Assembly: GCA_037974335.1 (NCBI GenBank) | Contig: CM075760.1 | Span: forward strand, 18,322,960-18,386,959 | From: Prionace glauca | Taxonomy: Eukaryota; Chordata; Chondrichthyes; Carcharhiniformes; Carcharhinidae | DNA length: 64,000 bases | Reading direction: 5' to 3' | In this document: positions 1 to 10,105 of the stretch, piece by piece | Position numbering within the stretch: the first letter of the stretch is position 1 | How the letters are laid out: each line of letters begins with the position of its first letter | The notes under the pieces: model-generated | Seen by the model: the letters and a program-made list of their open reading frames with translations, nothing else | Told to the model about the DNA's origin: nothing | Databases searched by the model: none | Translations under genes and position numbers: made by a program

Positions 1-383
1 GGTGTCTCAGAAGGTGGGCTAATCGAGTGAATCCCTTCCCACAGAGAGAGCAGGTGAATGGCCTCTCCCCAGTGTGAGTGTGCTGGTGTTTCAGAAGATC
101 CTTTTTACTTTTAAATGTTTTATCACATTCAGAACAATTGAAAGGTCTCTGATCAGTCTGAACAAATCGGTGTTTCAGGAGCTGGGATGAACAAGTGAAT
201 CCCTTCCCACACACAGAACAGATGAACAGCGTCTCCCCAGTGTGAGTGCGTTGATGGATCAGTAAATCCGTTTTATTTTTAAAGTTCTTCTCACACTCAA
301 AACATTTAAATGGTCTCTAATCAGTGTGAACACTTTGGTGTGTCTGAAGGTGGGATGACTGAATCCCTTCCCACACAAAGAGT
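1..383 (-). pseudogene. ZNF-A: C2H2 zinc-finger pseudogene fragment, cut by the window edge and a LINE junction
   Basis: On the minus strand this reads as consecutive C2H2 fingers of the [18 protein letters not shown] type alternating with [17 protein letters not shown] type, joined by TGERPF and TDQRPF linkers. The last two fingers are almost residue-identical to fingers 8 and 9 of ZNF-C, so A and C are close paralogues in opposite orientation. Near the junction end the linker D-Q-R has become D-stop-R (CAG to TAG), and about 4 nt are missing in the finger before it, which breaks the frame. The N-terminal half is absent: the sequence changes to CR1 at about 384. The C-terminus runs off the window. 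The intact family role would be sequence-specific nuclear DNA binding; this copy is very unlikely to make a full protein. Confidence 0.85.
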
Positions 384-2200
384 TCACAGATTCACCACTC
401 TCTGGCTGAAAAAATTCCTCTTCATCTTTGTTTTAAAGGATCATCTCTTTATTCTGAGATGGTGCCCTCTGGTTCTAGTTTTTCCTATGAATGAAACATC
501 CTTTCTGCATCCACTCTATCCAGGCCTCGCAGTACCTGTTAGTTTCAGTAAGACCTCCCCTCATCCTTCTCAACTCTAGCTCATACAACAAGCTCTTCAT
601 TCCAGGGATCATTCTTGTGAACCTCCTCTGGACCCTTTCCAAGACCAGCAGATCCTTCCTGAGATATGGGGACCAAAACTGCTCACAATACTCCAAATGG
701 GGTCTGACCAGAGCTTTATACAGCCTCAGAAGTACATCCCTGCTCTTGAATTCTAACCCTCTCAACATGAATGCTAACATTGCATTTACTTTCCTAACTA
801 CCGACTGAAACTGCATGCTAACCGAAAGAGAATCTTGAACAAAACTCCCAAATCCCTTTGTGCTTCTGATTTCCTAAGCATTTCCCTGTTTAGAAAAGTC
901 TCCATTCATCCTTCCAAAGTGAATAACCTCACACTTTTCCACATTGTAATCCATCAGCCACTTCTTTGCCCACTCTCGAAACTCATCCAAGTTGTTCTGC
1001 CATCCCCTGCTTCCTCAATACTACCTATCCCTCTACATATCTTTGTATCATTTGCAAACTTAGTCACAGTGATTTCAAATTGTTATATTGTGAAAAAATG
1101 TGGTCCCAGCATCAACCTGAGGCACACCACTAGTCACCAGCTGCCATACTGAAAAAGACCCCTTTTATCCTCACTCTCTGCCTCTGCCAGTCAACCAATC
1201 CTTTATCCATGCCAGGATCTTACACTTAACACCATGGACTCTTAATTTATTTAACAGTCTCCTTTGCAGCACCTTGTCAAAGGCTTTCTGGAAATCTAAG
1301 TAAATAACATCCACTCGTTCTCCTTTATCGAACTTCCTTGTTACCTCCTCAAAGAACTCAGAACAGATCTGTCAGACATGACTCCCCCTTGCTGCGGCTG
1401 TATAGGGCATTGGTGAGGCCGCAGCTGGAGTACTGTGTGCAGTTTTGGGCGCTGTACTTACGCAAGGATATCTTGGCCTTGGAGGGAGTGCAGAGGAGGT
1501 TTACTAGGCTGATACCGGAGTTGAGGGGTTTGAGCTATGAGAGGCTGAATAAACTAGGCTTGTGCTCATTAGAGTTTAGAAGAATGAGGGGAGATCTCAT
1601 TGAGACGTATAAGATAATGAATGGGATGGATAGGATAGAGGTGGAGAGGCTCTTCCCGCTCAGAAAGGATAGTAGGACGAGGGGGCACAGCCTCAAGATA
1701 AAGGGGGGGGGGCGCGGTTTAGAACGGAGTTGAGGAGGAATTTCTTCACTCAAAGGGTGGTGAATCTCTGGAATTCTCTGCCCGTTGAAGTGGTGGAGGC
1801 TGCCTCGCTAAATATTTTTAAGACGCGGGTTGATGGGTTTTTGATAAGAGAGGGGATTAAGGGTTATGGGGAGAGGGCGGGAATGTGGAACTGAGACACG
1901 ACAGATCAGCCATGATCTTATTGAATGGCGGGGCAGGCTCGAGGGGCTAGATGGCCTACTCCTGCTCCTATTTCTTATGTTCTTATTGACGAAGCCGTGC
2001 TCACTCAGTCCTATCTTATCAGGCACTTCCAAGTGCTCCATGATCTCATCATTAATAATTGACTCTAAAATCTTGTCAATGACCGAAGTTAGGCTAACCA
2101 TCCTATAATTTTCCATCTGCTGCCTCACTCCCTTCCTAAACAGCAGTGTCACATTAGCTACTTTCCAGTCCTCTGGGATCCCCCCTGTCTCCACATGATT
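384..2200 (-). mobile_element. Old CR1-type LINE, RT part only, interrupted by CR1-A
   Basis: Minus-strand translation shows the end of a CR1 reverse transcriptase (LYKALVRPHLEYCEQFW, VQRRFTRMIPG). After the inserted CR1-A (about 1388-1987) come the upstream parts GGIPEDWKVANVTLLF and SLTSVIDKILESIINDEI. Coding is scattered over frames, so it is dead. The C-terminal end and 3' UTR are missing at the ZNF-A junction. That junction is therefore better explained by a deletion than by a simple LINE insertion. The 5' end is also truncated, with no endonuclease. Confidence 0.8.
1388..1987 (+). mobile_element. CR1-A LINE, 5'-truncated copy (RT C-terminus and 3' UTR)
   Basis: Begins in the RT C-terminal region (LYRALVRPQLEYCVQFW) and continues through RIEVERLFPL and the family 3' UTR to a TTCTTATG-type tail. 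It sits inside the minus-strand CR1 at 384-2200, whose sequence resumes directly afterwards. A short G-run near 1698-1707 breaks the frame. It is close in sequence to the full-length copy at 32985-36220. Confidence 0.9.
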
Positions 2201-2205
2201 AACAA

Positions 2206-2850
2206 GTGTTCTTTATTGCAAGGGGAACAGGATGTGAAAACAGGGATGTTATACTGCCAGTTATAGAGGGTGTTGGCAAGGCCACATCTGGAATACTGTA
2301 CAGTTTTGATGTCCTTACTTATGATAGGATATAGTTATATTAGAAACATAGTTAGGAGATAGTTCAATCGACTGATTTCTGGGATGAGGGAGTGTGTCAG
2401 AGGAAATATGAGACAGATTGGGCTTGTATCTATTGAAGTTCAGAAGAATGAGTCAATCTTATTGAAATGTTTAAGATCGTGAGGGGACTTGACAGTGTAT
2501 ATGCTCAGGAGGTGTCTTCCCCTTCATAAGAGACAAGGACTTGGGGCGTTAGGCTAAAAACACTGGGTCCAGAATTTAAGATAGAGAGGAGGAGAAATGT
2601 TTCCTCTGAGAGTCATTACTCTGTGGAATCCTCTTCCCTGGAGAGCAGTGAAGGCACAGTTACTGAATATTTTGAAAGGTTGAGTTAAATAGATGCTTGA
2701 TTGACAAGGGAATCAAGAGTTTTAGGGGTTAAAGAGGAAAGTGGGGTTGAGGCTGCAATCAGATCAATAATGATGTTACAGAATTGTGCAATATATTTGA
2801 TGGGCTGAATGGCCTGCTCCAAATTCCTCTGTTCATATTTGTGTACGTTC
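2206..2850 (+). mobile_element. Degraded CR1-like LINE 3' portion
   Basis: Shows the usual CR1 order in decayed form: a YRGCWQGHIWNTVQF-like stretch, a 'fixed' C-terminal block around 2440-2650, then a 3' UTR ending in GGGCTGAATGGCCTGCTCC at about 2802-2820. It is much more diverged than CR1-A and has no open frame. Confidence 0.65.
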
Positions 2851-3722
2851 TTCGGTAGTTTACAGGGAATACAGTTGACGGTGCAGGAGATGGTCTCATG
2901 GATAAGATGAGACCTGAGAGGGCAACAGCGGAGATAGGAAAGAAACTAGAGAAAGATGTTCCATATGTCTGATCTGGATTTATCTTGAGTCAGATGTGGG
3001 TTCAGGTCTCAGACAAGGGGGAGTTTTAAACAGAATCTGTCTTGGTGAGTTGGTGGAAGGAAGGAAAGCAGCAGAGGCAGCTGAAGGGATTGTCTCAATC
3101 TCAGTGATGAAAAAGCTCCATGTGCTCCTCACACTTGTTGGAGGTGAGGATGGAGGAGACAGGGAGAAGGAAAGCCATTCAAAAGGAACTTACATGCATT
3201 TGGGATTTTAAAATGATTCATTAGAGATAAATCCAGCTCAGACAGATGGAACATGTTTTGCTCTCTGTGTTCCCCCACATCTATAAATCCCCATCCCACA
3301 GCCTTTCCCTCCTTCCTGGGCTGAAATCTAAACCGATCTCACCATTTCTTTCCTACACTCTGTTTTCTCCCTCCCTCTCTTCTGTCTGGGTTCAGTTCTC
3401 CAGGCTCCTGTTTGCAGACTGACAACAAGATCAATAGCTGTTAAATGGACTAGTTTTATATTCCAGATTTAGTAACTGAATTGAAATTCTGCCACTTTTG
3501 ATTGTGGGATTTGAACCCGTGGCACCAGAGAATTAGTCTGGGCCTTCGGATTATTGTTCCAGTGGCATTACCACAACGCCACCATGTATATCTCTAGGTA
3601 TGTGTATATGATTTACATCTACGTCTCATGTACATGAGATTTTTATTATATATAAATAAACAAACTCAAATGATCAGAATGAGCATGGTTCAGTGTGATT
3701 AACAGCCGCATTACTTCTGCAG
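2851..3722. other. 3' flank of ZNF-B, no gene seen
   Basis: On the minus strand this is downstream of ZNF-B. Positions about 2990-3180 match, in inverse orientation, the 3' flank of ZNF-J (about 60655-60830), sharing a stretch on tumour-like text such as GAGGAGCTCATGGAG / CACATGGAGCTTTTTC with small changes. This points to common descent of the B and J transcription units. Positions 3200-3480 resemble the pyrimidine-rich leader sequence at 4500-4640. A SINE head lies at about 3460-3585. Confidence 0.55.
3460..3585 (-). mobile_element. tRNA-like SINE head fragment (second SINE family)
   Basis: Reverse complement reads as a tRNA-like head with a B-box-like GGTTCAAATCC and the family phrase around GTGGTAATGCCACTGGAAC. 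It matches the better copies at 29018-29346 and 56096-56392. Only the head is present. Confidence 0.6.
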
Positions 3723-4340
3723 TCACTTGTGAACTCGTCCATGTGTCAGCAGGTTGGCTAACTGAATGAACCTCTTCCCACACTCAGAGCAACTGAATGG
3801 CCTCTCACCAGTGTGAACTCGCTGGTGTGTCATCAAGGCAGCCGACTGAGCAAATCTCTTCTCACACACAGAACAAGTGAATGGCCTTTCACCAGTGTGA
3901 ACTCGCCGGTGTATCAACAGTTGAGATGATTGAGTGAATCCATTCCCACACAGGGAGCAGGTGAATGGTCTCTCCCCAATGTGACCTCGCTGGTGGACAG
4001 TGAGGGCAAACAATTGCCTGAACTTCTTTCCACAGACTGTGCAGCTGAATGGCTTCTCTTGTGTGTGAATTCACTGGTGTGACTGGAGGATGAATAACGC
4101 AGTGAATCCCCTCCCACACACGGAGCACGAGAATGGCCTCTCACCAGTGTGACTGCGTTGATGAGTTTCCAGCTCCGATGGGTAATTGAATTTCTTCTCA
4201 CATTCCCCACATTTCCATGGTTTCCCCATGCTGTGATTGCGTTTGTGTCTGGACAGGCCGGATGAATAGCTAAAGCCTCGTCCACAAACAGAACAAGTGT
4301 ACGGTTTCTCGCTCGTGTGAGTGGTGCTATTTGGCTCCAT
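3723..4340 (-). pseudogene. ZNF-B: C2H2 zinc-finger gene with one in-frame stop
   Basis: A single 206-codon frame starts at the ATG at 4340 ([16 protein letters not shown]) and carries seven finger units ending in HGRVHK-stop. Codon 90 (4071-4073) is TGA where the family has CGA (HQR-IH), a typical CpG transition in the linker end of finger 3. Everything after it is in frame and all later cysteines and histidines are kept. It could be a recent pseudogene, a null allele, or a gene making a short two-to-three finger protein. Unlike C, D, F, G and I, it keeps the original first finger ([17 protein letters not shown]). It is divergently paired with ZNF-C across the 4954-5304 promoter. Family role: nuclear DNA-binding regulator; no effector domain is seen. 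Confidence 0.8.
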
Positions 4341-4443
4341 GTTCAAATTCTGATGACAGTCAGGTGAGAATAAATCAAGCAATCTGTCGTTTCATGAAAT
4401 TAGGTTTAAAATTTCTGACTGCAAATCTCTCCATCGAATCCCT
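4341..4443 (-). other. ZNF-B leader part of terminal exon with splice acceptor
   Basis: On the minus strand a pyrimidine-rich tract precedes CCATTTCACAG|GG, placing the acceptor AG at 4442-4443 and the exon start at 4441. ZNF-J has the same acceptor style (GTCAATTTCACAG|GG at 59255-59256). The exon then holds about 100 nt of leader before the ATG. Confidence 0.6.
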
Positions 4444-4555
4444 GTGAAATGGAACAGGAAATAAGTGTGAAAGAACTGTAAAAACTGTAAATCCCTGTCA
4501 AACACTTACCCCCCACCGCTCCTTGGGTTGAAATCCAAATCCATCTCACCATTTC

Positions 4556-4953
4556 TTTCCTCCACTCCCAGTTTTCTCCCTCCCTCTCCTCTGTCTGGGT
4601 TCAGTTCTCTAGCTCCTGTCTGCAGACTGGCAATGAAACCAATGGGTCTTATTGGGGTGTTGGGGCCTCCAGCGGATGTTTGTGAATCCTCCCCGCCTAC
4701 CTCCCAGGGTTTCCTTCCTTCCCAGAGATCAGAGTCCTCACTGATTTGAGGCCAAAGTGTATCCTTTTATTTACTGTCCCCCTTCCCCATCCTCTGATGT
4801 GAACCATCCTCCAGTGGCTGAGCCAGGATGGGGCCGTTAACCTGGGCTTGTTCCCGGGAGGGAGAGAGGGAGAAGCCCCGCAGCTGCAAACCAGGGAGCT
4901 GACAATGATTCTGAAGGGTTTGCGGATCCACAAAGTGTTTCCAGACCCTCCCA
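4556..4953. repeat. Left arm of promoter-flanking inverted repeat
   Basis: Reverse-complement match to 5305-5693 over nearly its whole length. It includes the phrases around TTTGCGGATCCACAAAGTG (left) and CACTTTGTGGATCCGCAAA (right), the GATCAGAGTCCTCA block and the CTGTCTGGGTTCAG block. The arms hold the 5' exon and intron start regions of ZNF-B (left) and ZNF-C (right), so the pair looks like an inverted duplication around a shared promoter. Confidence 0.85.
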
Positions 4954-5304
4954 GCCACCGCCGAACGCTGACTCCACTTCTCCGGGACAAACAAGCGCCA
5001 AGGACAGCAGTGACACTGCGCATGCTCCACATCACAATGCCCGGGGACTGATTGACGGCAGCTCTGGGCCAATAGAAAGAGGGGGCGGGGCTGGAGTACA
5101 GAGCGGGAGCGGCTGGTCCTCCAACCAATCGGAGCGAATGAAGGGCGGGGCAGGAGGACTGAGCGGGAGCGGCTGGTCCTCCAACCAATCGGAGTGAATG
5201 AGGGGCGGAGCTGGAGACCAACACTCAGAAGAAACCCGGTGAATGCGGAGCAAACTTTGCAGCAGCGGAGGGGGAGGCGCTGGAACCGGCGGCTGGATAT
5301 TGGG
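4954..5304. promoter_or_regulatory. Divergent CpG-rich promoter between ZNF-B and ZNF-C
   Basis: The core between the inverted arms is CpG-rich. It has a GACACTGCGCATG NRF1-like site near 5010-5023 and two to three units of about 60 bp, each with a GC box (GGGCGGGGC) and an inverted-duplicated CCAAT box (CCAACCAATCGGAG) at about 5050-5210. The same units form the ZNF-D/E promoter. A NRF1-like plus CCAAT plus GC-box layout is typical of TATA-less bidirectional promoters (established knowledge). Start sites are not determined. Confidence 0.7.
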
Positions 5305-5693
5305 GCGGGTCTGGAAACACTTTGTGGATCCGCAAACCCTTCAGAATCATTGTCAGCTCCCTGGTTTGCAGCTTCGGGGCTTCTCCCTCCCGAGAACAGG
5401 CCCAGGTTAACGGCCCCATCCTGGCTTAGACACTGGTGGATGGTTCACATCAGAGGATGGGGGAGGGGGTCAGTAAATAAGAGGTTACACTTTGGCCTCA
5501 AATCAATGAGGACTCTGATCTCTGGGAAGGAAGGAAACCCTGGGAGGATTCACAAACACCCGCTGGAGGCTCCAACATCCCCAATAAGACCCATCGGTTT
5601 TATTGTCAGTCTGCAGAGAGGAGCTGGAGAACTGAACCCAGACAGAGGAAAGGGAGGGAGAAAACTAGGAGTGGAGGAAAGAGAATTGTCTGG
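5305..5693. repeat. Right arm of promoter-flanking inverted repeat
   Basis: Mirror partner of 4556-4953 and the first-exon/intron start of ZNF-C. Long open frames crossing it on both strands come from low stop density in GC-rich DNA and have no protein-family look. Confidence 0.85.
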
Positions 5694-6292
5694 TCAGCGT
5701 TTCTATTGTGGGCTGATTTTTAAAGCTGTTTTTACACACGGTTACAAGTTGACGATTTACACAGAAAACGCAACCCCAATAGAAATATTTGTCTCTCTGT
5801 AATTTATATTCTGCATTGGTTGTGATGGTTTTTGTAAACAGAGATTACAGCTTTCAGGAAAAATTAAATGGATTGAAGTTTTTTTTTGTCGAGCAGTGAC
5901 CTGATACAAGTCTTTATAATTACCAGAGCCTTGGACAGGGGAAATGTGGAAAGAATGCTTCCACTTGTGACAGAATCTAAAAGGAGGAGCAATCAATAAA
6001 CAAAGAGTCATAAATACTAGATAGTTACTAATAAATCCAGGAAGGCAATAAGGACAAATTTGTTCACTCACAGGTTGAGAATTACCACAGAAATGAGTTG
6101 AGGAAAGTGCTGAGATTGTTTCAAAAGGAAATGGGAGCAGCGCACAAGAGAAAAAGAAATAGAAAAATCAACTGAAAGGCTGTGATGAGGTATATGGGAT
6201 GGGAGAAGCTGTGTCATATATAAAGCATTAAACTGAATGGTTTATTTGTGTCTTGTATATTCAAAGTAATTCAATGTAAACTCCTTTTCCAG
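5694..6292 (+). other. Intron of ZNF-C, nothing else recognised
   Basis: AT-rich sequence between the right promoter arm and the acceptor TCCTTTTCCAG at 6291-6292. No repeat family was recognised apart from simple A/T runs. Confidence 0.4.
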
Positions 6293-6625
6293 AATATCTG
6301 CAGACGGGCGATTCAAACCAAACGTCTTGAGATCTGACACTGTCACACAATTCTTCAGAATCTGAATATCAAAGGCTTATGAATGTGGAAGGAGAAATGT
6401 TTGCCTATTTTGTCTTTGGGAAATTATTCAACATCATTGTGACTGGAAAAGCCCCGAGACACAGACATCTGTTATTTTTCCACAGCTGGAACAGAACTTT
6501 AACCAGTTACACAGTGTGAAAAAAAACACATTTACATCAGCTAGACACTGTACTCGCGTTCTTTGTGTGAACCTGGTTTCAACTGATTGTATAACCTGGC
6601 AAGTCATGAGGACACCTGCACCATG

Positions 6626-6751
6626 TGAACAAGGAGCAGCAATAGGCCATTCGGCCCCACAGGCCAGTTCCACCATTTAATGACATCATGGCTGATCTGA
6701 TAGTGAGCTCAAATCTGCATTCCACCTACGCCCAATAGCCTGTCAATAATA
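6626..6751 (-). mobile_element. LINE 3'-end fragment inserted at the ZNF-C start codon
   Basis: Reverse complement is a CR1/L2-type 3' end (GGCCTATTGCTGCTCCTTG, ATCAGCCATGATG). In ZNF paralogues the sequence GCACCATGGAGAAACC is continuous. Here the left half GCACCATG ends at 6625 and ATGGAGAAACC restarts at 6752, so the insert splits the leader exactly at the ATG and duplicates at least ATG. Confidence 0.7.
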
Positions 6752-7900
6752 ATGGAGAAACCATGGAAATGTGCGGACTGTGGGACGGGATTCAATTACC
6801 CATCTGAATTGGAAACCCATCGACGTATTCACACTGGGGAGAGACCATTCACCTGCTCTGTGTGTGGGAAGGGATTCACTCAGGCATCCAGCCTGTACAC
6901 ACACCAGCACGTCCATACTGGTGAGAGGCCATTCACCTGTCTTCAGTGTGGGAAGGGATTTAATGCCTTATCAAACCTCCGGAATCACCACCAGGTTCAC
7001 TCTGATCAGAGACCATTTAAATGTTCTGATTGTGAGAAGAGCTTTAAAAGCAGAAAGGATTTATTGATTCACCAACGCACTCACACCGGGGAGAGGCCGT
7101 TCATCTGCAACATGTGTGGGAAGGGATTCACTCAGTCTTCCCACCTCCTGACACACCAAAGTGTTCACACTGATCAGAGACCATTTAAATGTTCTGACTG
7201 TGAGAAGAACTTTAAAAGCAGAAAGGATTTATTGATTCACCAACGCACTCACACTGGGGAGAGGCCGTTCATCTGCCCCGTGTGTGGAAAGGGATTCACT
7301 TGTTCATCGCAGCTCCTGAAACAGCGATTTGTTCACACTGATCAGAGACCAATCAATTGTTCTGAATGTGAGAAAACATTTAAAAGCAAAAAGGATCTTC
7401 TGAAACACCAGCACACTCACACTGGGGAGAGGCCATTCACCTGCTCTCTCTGTGGGAAGGGATTCACTCGATTAGCCCACCTTCTGAGACACCGTCGAGT
7501 TCACACTGGGGAGAGGCCGTTCACCTGCCCTGTGTGTTGTCAGGAATTCATTGACACATCCGACCTTCTGATACACCGGCGAGTTCACACTGGAGAGAGA
7601 CCTTACACTTGCCTCCTGTGCAGCAAGAGATTCACTCAGTCATCCCACCTGACTACACACCAACTTGTTCACACTGATCAGAGACCTTTTGAATGTTCTG
7701 ATTGTGAGAAGAGATTTAAAAGTAAGCAGAATCTTCTGAAACATCAGCGAGTTCACACTGGGGAAAGGCCGTTCAACTGTTCCATGTGTGGGAAGGGATT
7801 CGCTCAGTCAAGCAACCTGCTGAAACATCAGCAAGTTCACAGGCGACAGCAGGGGTTGGATTCTGCTGTTATTGCTGCTGTTAATCACATCCAGGACTGA
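6752..7900 (+). CDS. ZNF-C: intact 13-unit C2H2 zinc-finger protein
   Basis: Open frame of 382 codons starting [14 protein letters not shown] and ending AVIAAVNHIQD-stop, with 13 C2H2 units of 28 residues. Finger 7 has Gln for the first His (LLKQRFVH), so it is probably weak or unfolded. Fingers 4, 6, 8 and 12 are of the CSDCEK-FKS type, each preceded by an HTDQRPFKC or HSDQRPFKC linker and alternating with standard CGKGF fingers. This reveals a two-finger repeat unit. The terminal exon starts at 6293. It has no visible effector domain and probably acts as a nuclear sequence-specific DNA-binding protein. Its start is the Met before KPWKC; the older first finger upstream (about 6540-6610) is decayed and separated by a LINE piece. 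It is paired head-to-head with ZNF-B. Confidence 0.9.
   Translation: MEKPWKCADCGTGFNYPSELETHRRIHTGERPFTCSVCGKGFTQASSLYTHQHVHTGERPFTCLQCGKGFNALSNLRNHHQVHSDQRPFKCSDCEKSFKSRKDLLIHQRTHTGERPFICNMCGKGFTQSSHLLTHQSVHTDQRPFKCSDCEKNFKSRKDLLIHQRTHTGERPFICPVCGKGFTCSSQLLKQRFVHTDQRPINCSECEKTFKSKKDLLKHQHTHTGERPFTCSLCGKGFTRLAHLLRHRRVHTGERPFTCPVCCQEFIDTSDLLIHRRVHTGERPYTCLLCSKRFTQSSHLTTHQLVHTDQRPFECSDCEKRFKSKQNLLKHQRVHTGERPFNCSMCGKGFAQSSNLLKHQQVHRRQQGLDSAVIAAVNHIQD
7013..7348 (+). repeat. Tandem 168-bp two-finger duplication inside ZNF-C
   Basis: Units 7013-7180 and 7181-7348 are nearly the same at nucleotide level over the first 110 bases ([21 protein letters not shown] in both). They correspond to fingers 4-5 and 6-7. 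This is the usual way C2H2 arrays grow and suggests a recent unequal exchange. Confidence 0.8.
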
Positions 7901-7924
7901 ATAGTGTCTGGTTACCAATGAGGT

Positions 7925-8740
7925 TTCACAGTTTTGTGGTATATATCAATGACTTAGACTTAAATGTAAGGTTCATGATTCAGTTTGCAGATGATACAAC
8001 AATTGTATTTGTGTTTAACAATCCAGAAGAAAGCCGTGGACTGCAGGAAGATATCAGTGGGCTGGTCAGATGGGCAGAAAAATGGCACATGGAATTTGAT
8101 CTGGAGCAGTGAGGGAGAATGAATTTGGGACATTAGACAAGACAAGGGAATGAACAATAAAGGGGATGATGCTGAGAATTACAGAGGATCAGAGAGAATT
8201 TGGAGTCAACATCCAGACATCCATGAAGGAGGCTGGACATTTAGATCCAAAAGATCTCTGTTTCTCCACACAGATGCTGCCAGACCCAAGATATTCTGTT
8301 TATATTTATAAAATGCTAATCAGAGCAAGCTAGAGAACTGAGCACAGTTCTGGTCACCAGATTAATCAATTATAAAAGTATATGTCAAGTAAATCTTGTG
8401 GCAGAAAGCTGAAGCCAGTTGGCAAGTTTTTAATATCATTACAATGTGTTCAATTTTCAAATCTAATGAATGAAAGATTGAAGGATTAGGAGGGTTAGTG
8501 AAGGAATCATTTCACCGAGAGTCATGGGGATCTGGAACTCACTGCCTGAAAGGATAGGAGAGGCACAAACCCTCATCACATTAAACAGGAACTTAGATAC
8601 ACAGTTCAGATTCTGCAGCACACAGAGGGACAGATCAAGAGCTGCAAAGTAGGACAAAACTGGACAATACTTTTCCAGCCGGCACAGACATGATGGGCTG
8701 AATGGCCTCCTGCTGTTCAGTGAATGTTCTATATTTCAGT
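7925..8740 (+). mobile_element. Old CR1-like LINE remnant with RT active-site block
   Basis: Starts about 25 nt after the ZNF-C stop. The reading VYINDLDLNVRFMIQFADD includes the RT box with the catalytic Asp pair, followed by WAEKWHMEFDLEQ-stop. A decayed C-terminal part follows, then a 3' end with ATGGGCTGAATGGCCTCC at about 8694-8711. It may supply the ZNF-C 3' UTR or polyadenylation signal; this was not determined. Confidence 0.75.
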
Positions 8741-10105
8741 TCTGACAGTTGGAGTTTGTTTCTGCTGGTGTTAATAACTCCTTGAATTGGGCTGCAGTGT
8801 TATATTTTGGATAAATGCGAAATCGGCTTGATTAAAACACACCAGAGTAGCTTTTTATGTCTTTCCCACTGTGTTATCTGATTGTACTCTGATTTTCTTA
8901 TCAGTAAAAAACTAATCTCAGTCACCCCAATCTAAGAATGATTAAGTAAATTCCTTCTCTATCAGCACTGTGAGCGTACCTCAAATCACAGGGACTGCAG
9001 CGGTTCAGGAAGGGCAGCTCACCACCACCTCAAGGATAATTAGGAATAGACAATAAAAATACTGGCCTAGTCGGTGACATCCACACTCCATGAAAGAAAA
9101 TGTATATTCAAACAAGATTTAATTAAGGCAGGACAGGATTCTTTGGATTATAAGTTTTACAACATTAAATTAACATTAAAATTATTATTAAAGGATAGGC
9201 GTTTGCATATCAATCCAGGGAAATTTCCAAGATGATGCTGAAGTGTGGCGACTTCTTGCAAGCTGTGCCCAGCAAACCCTCTCATTCTATCTTCTACTCG
9301 TTCTACACTTCTAAAACTTTATTCTAACTCTTATGACTGTAACAGTGTATTCTGCATCCTCTCCTCTACGTAAGGTACCCTTTCTCTGTACGGCACACAA
9401 GAAACAATACTTTTCCCTGTATGTTAATACATTGACAATAATAAATCAAATCAGACAATGACTTTTGCAACTTTATCTGGGTGTTAATCCATCACAGCAT
9501 TCCACTCTCAAAACTCTGTCTCAGACACAGTCCCACTTGCTGACATGGACATATGAATCGTGCCTTGAGTGAGTGTCTTCAGTAATCAGCCAGCAACAAA
9601 TCATTTCAGAGCCCTGGCTTTTAACCCCTGAGTGGCCAGCACCCTGTGTCAGAGTCAAGCTTCTCCTTGGTTAATTAGCTCAAGCTGCTGCTTGGGTTCA
9701 TCCAATTTATTCTTCGGCACATTGACCACCCAGCCTCTGTACATCAGAGAAGAATACAAGAGAGCTAAAATCTCTTGATTTTGAAGTATTTTGCTATCCA
9801 CTGGATCAAACTAAAGATTATAATGTACCATTCCTCGGGACCTTTATCAGAGATCCTTCATTATTAGAACAGTTTGTCTGAAATTACTGTTTCTCACACG
9901 AACAGAGAGACATGTAATAATTCAACTTGACAAGTTTTGGATGAAAATCCAGTCTTTCCAATATGATTATTGATTCATTATTTATAACTTAATCAAGGTT
10001 CATCAATTGTACAATAATCTGTTTCATGATTGGTTACTCCCTTCATAGTTTGATTTATATATGTGGTTAATAAAGAAAACAAAATGAGCTATTTCATCAC
10101 GTCGA
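8741..10105. other. Gene-free AT-rich stretch with two SINE-like pieces
   Basis: No coding signal was recognised. About 8990-9105 matches the 3' part of the second SINE family (GCAGCTCACCACCACC and a decayed ATTAGGAATAGACAATAAA). About 9275-9460 is a dispersed repeat ending AATAATAAATCAAATC, whose reverse complement opens the repeats at 18535 and 46262. The rest (9461-10105) shows nothing I can name. Confidence 0.5.

Noticed and set aside
4697-5224. 175-codon minus-strand ORF with repeated HSLRLVGGPAAPA
   Set aside because: The protein repeat only mirrors the 60-bp CCAAT/GC-box promoter units.
5194-5802. 202-codon + strand ORF across the promoter and right inverted arm
   Set aside because: It crosses a promoter and inverted repeat, has no family features, and mirror ORFs exist on the left arm; GC-rich DNA explains the lack of stops.
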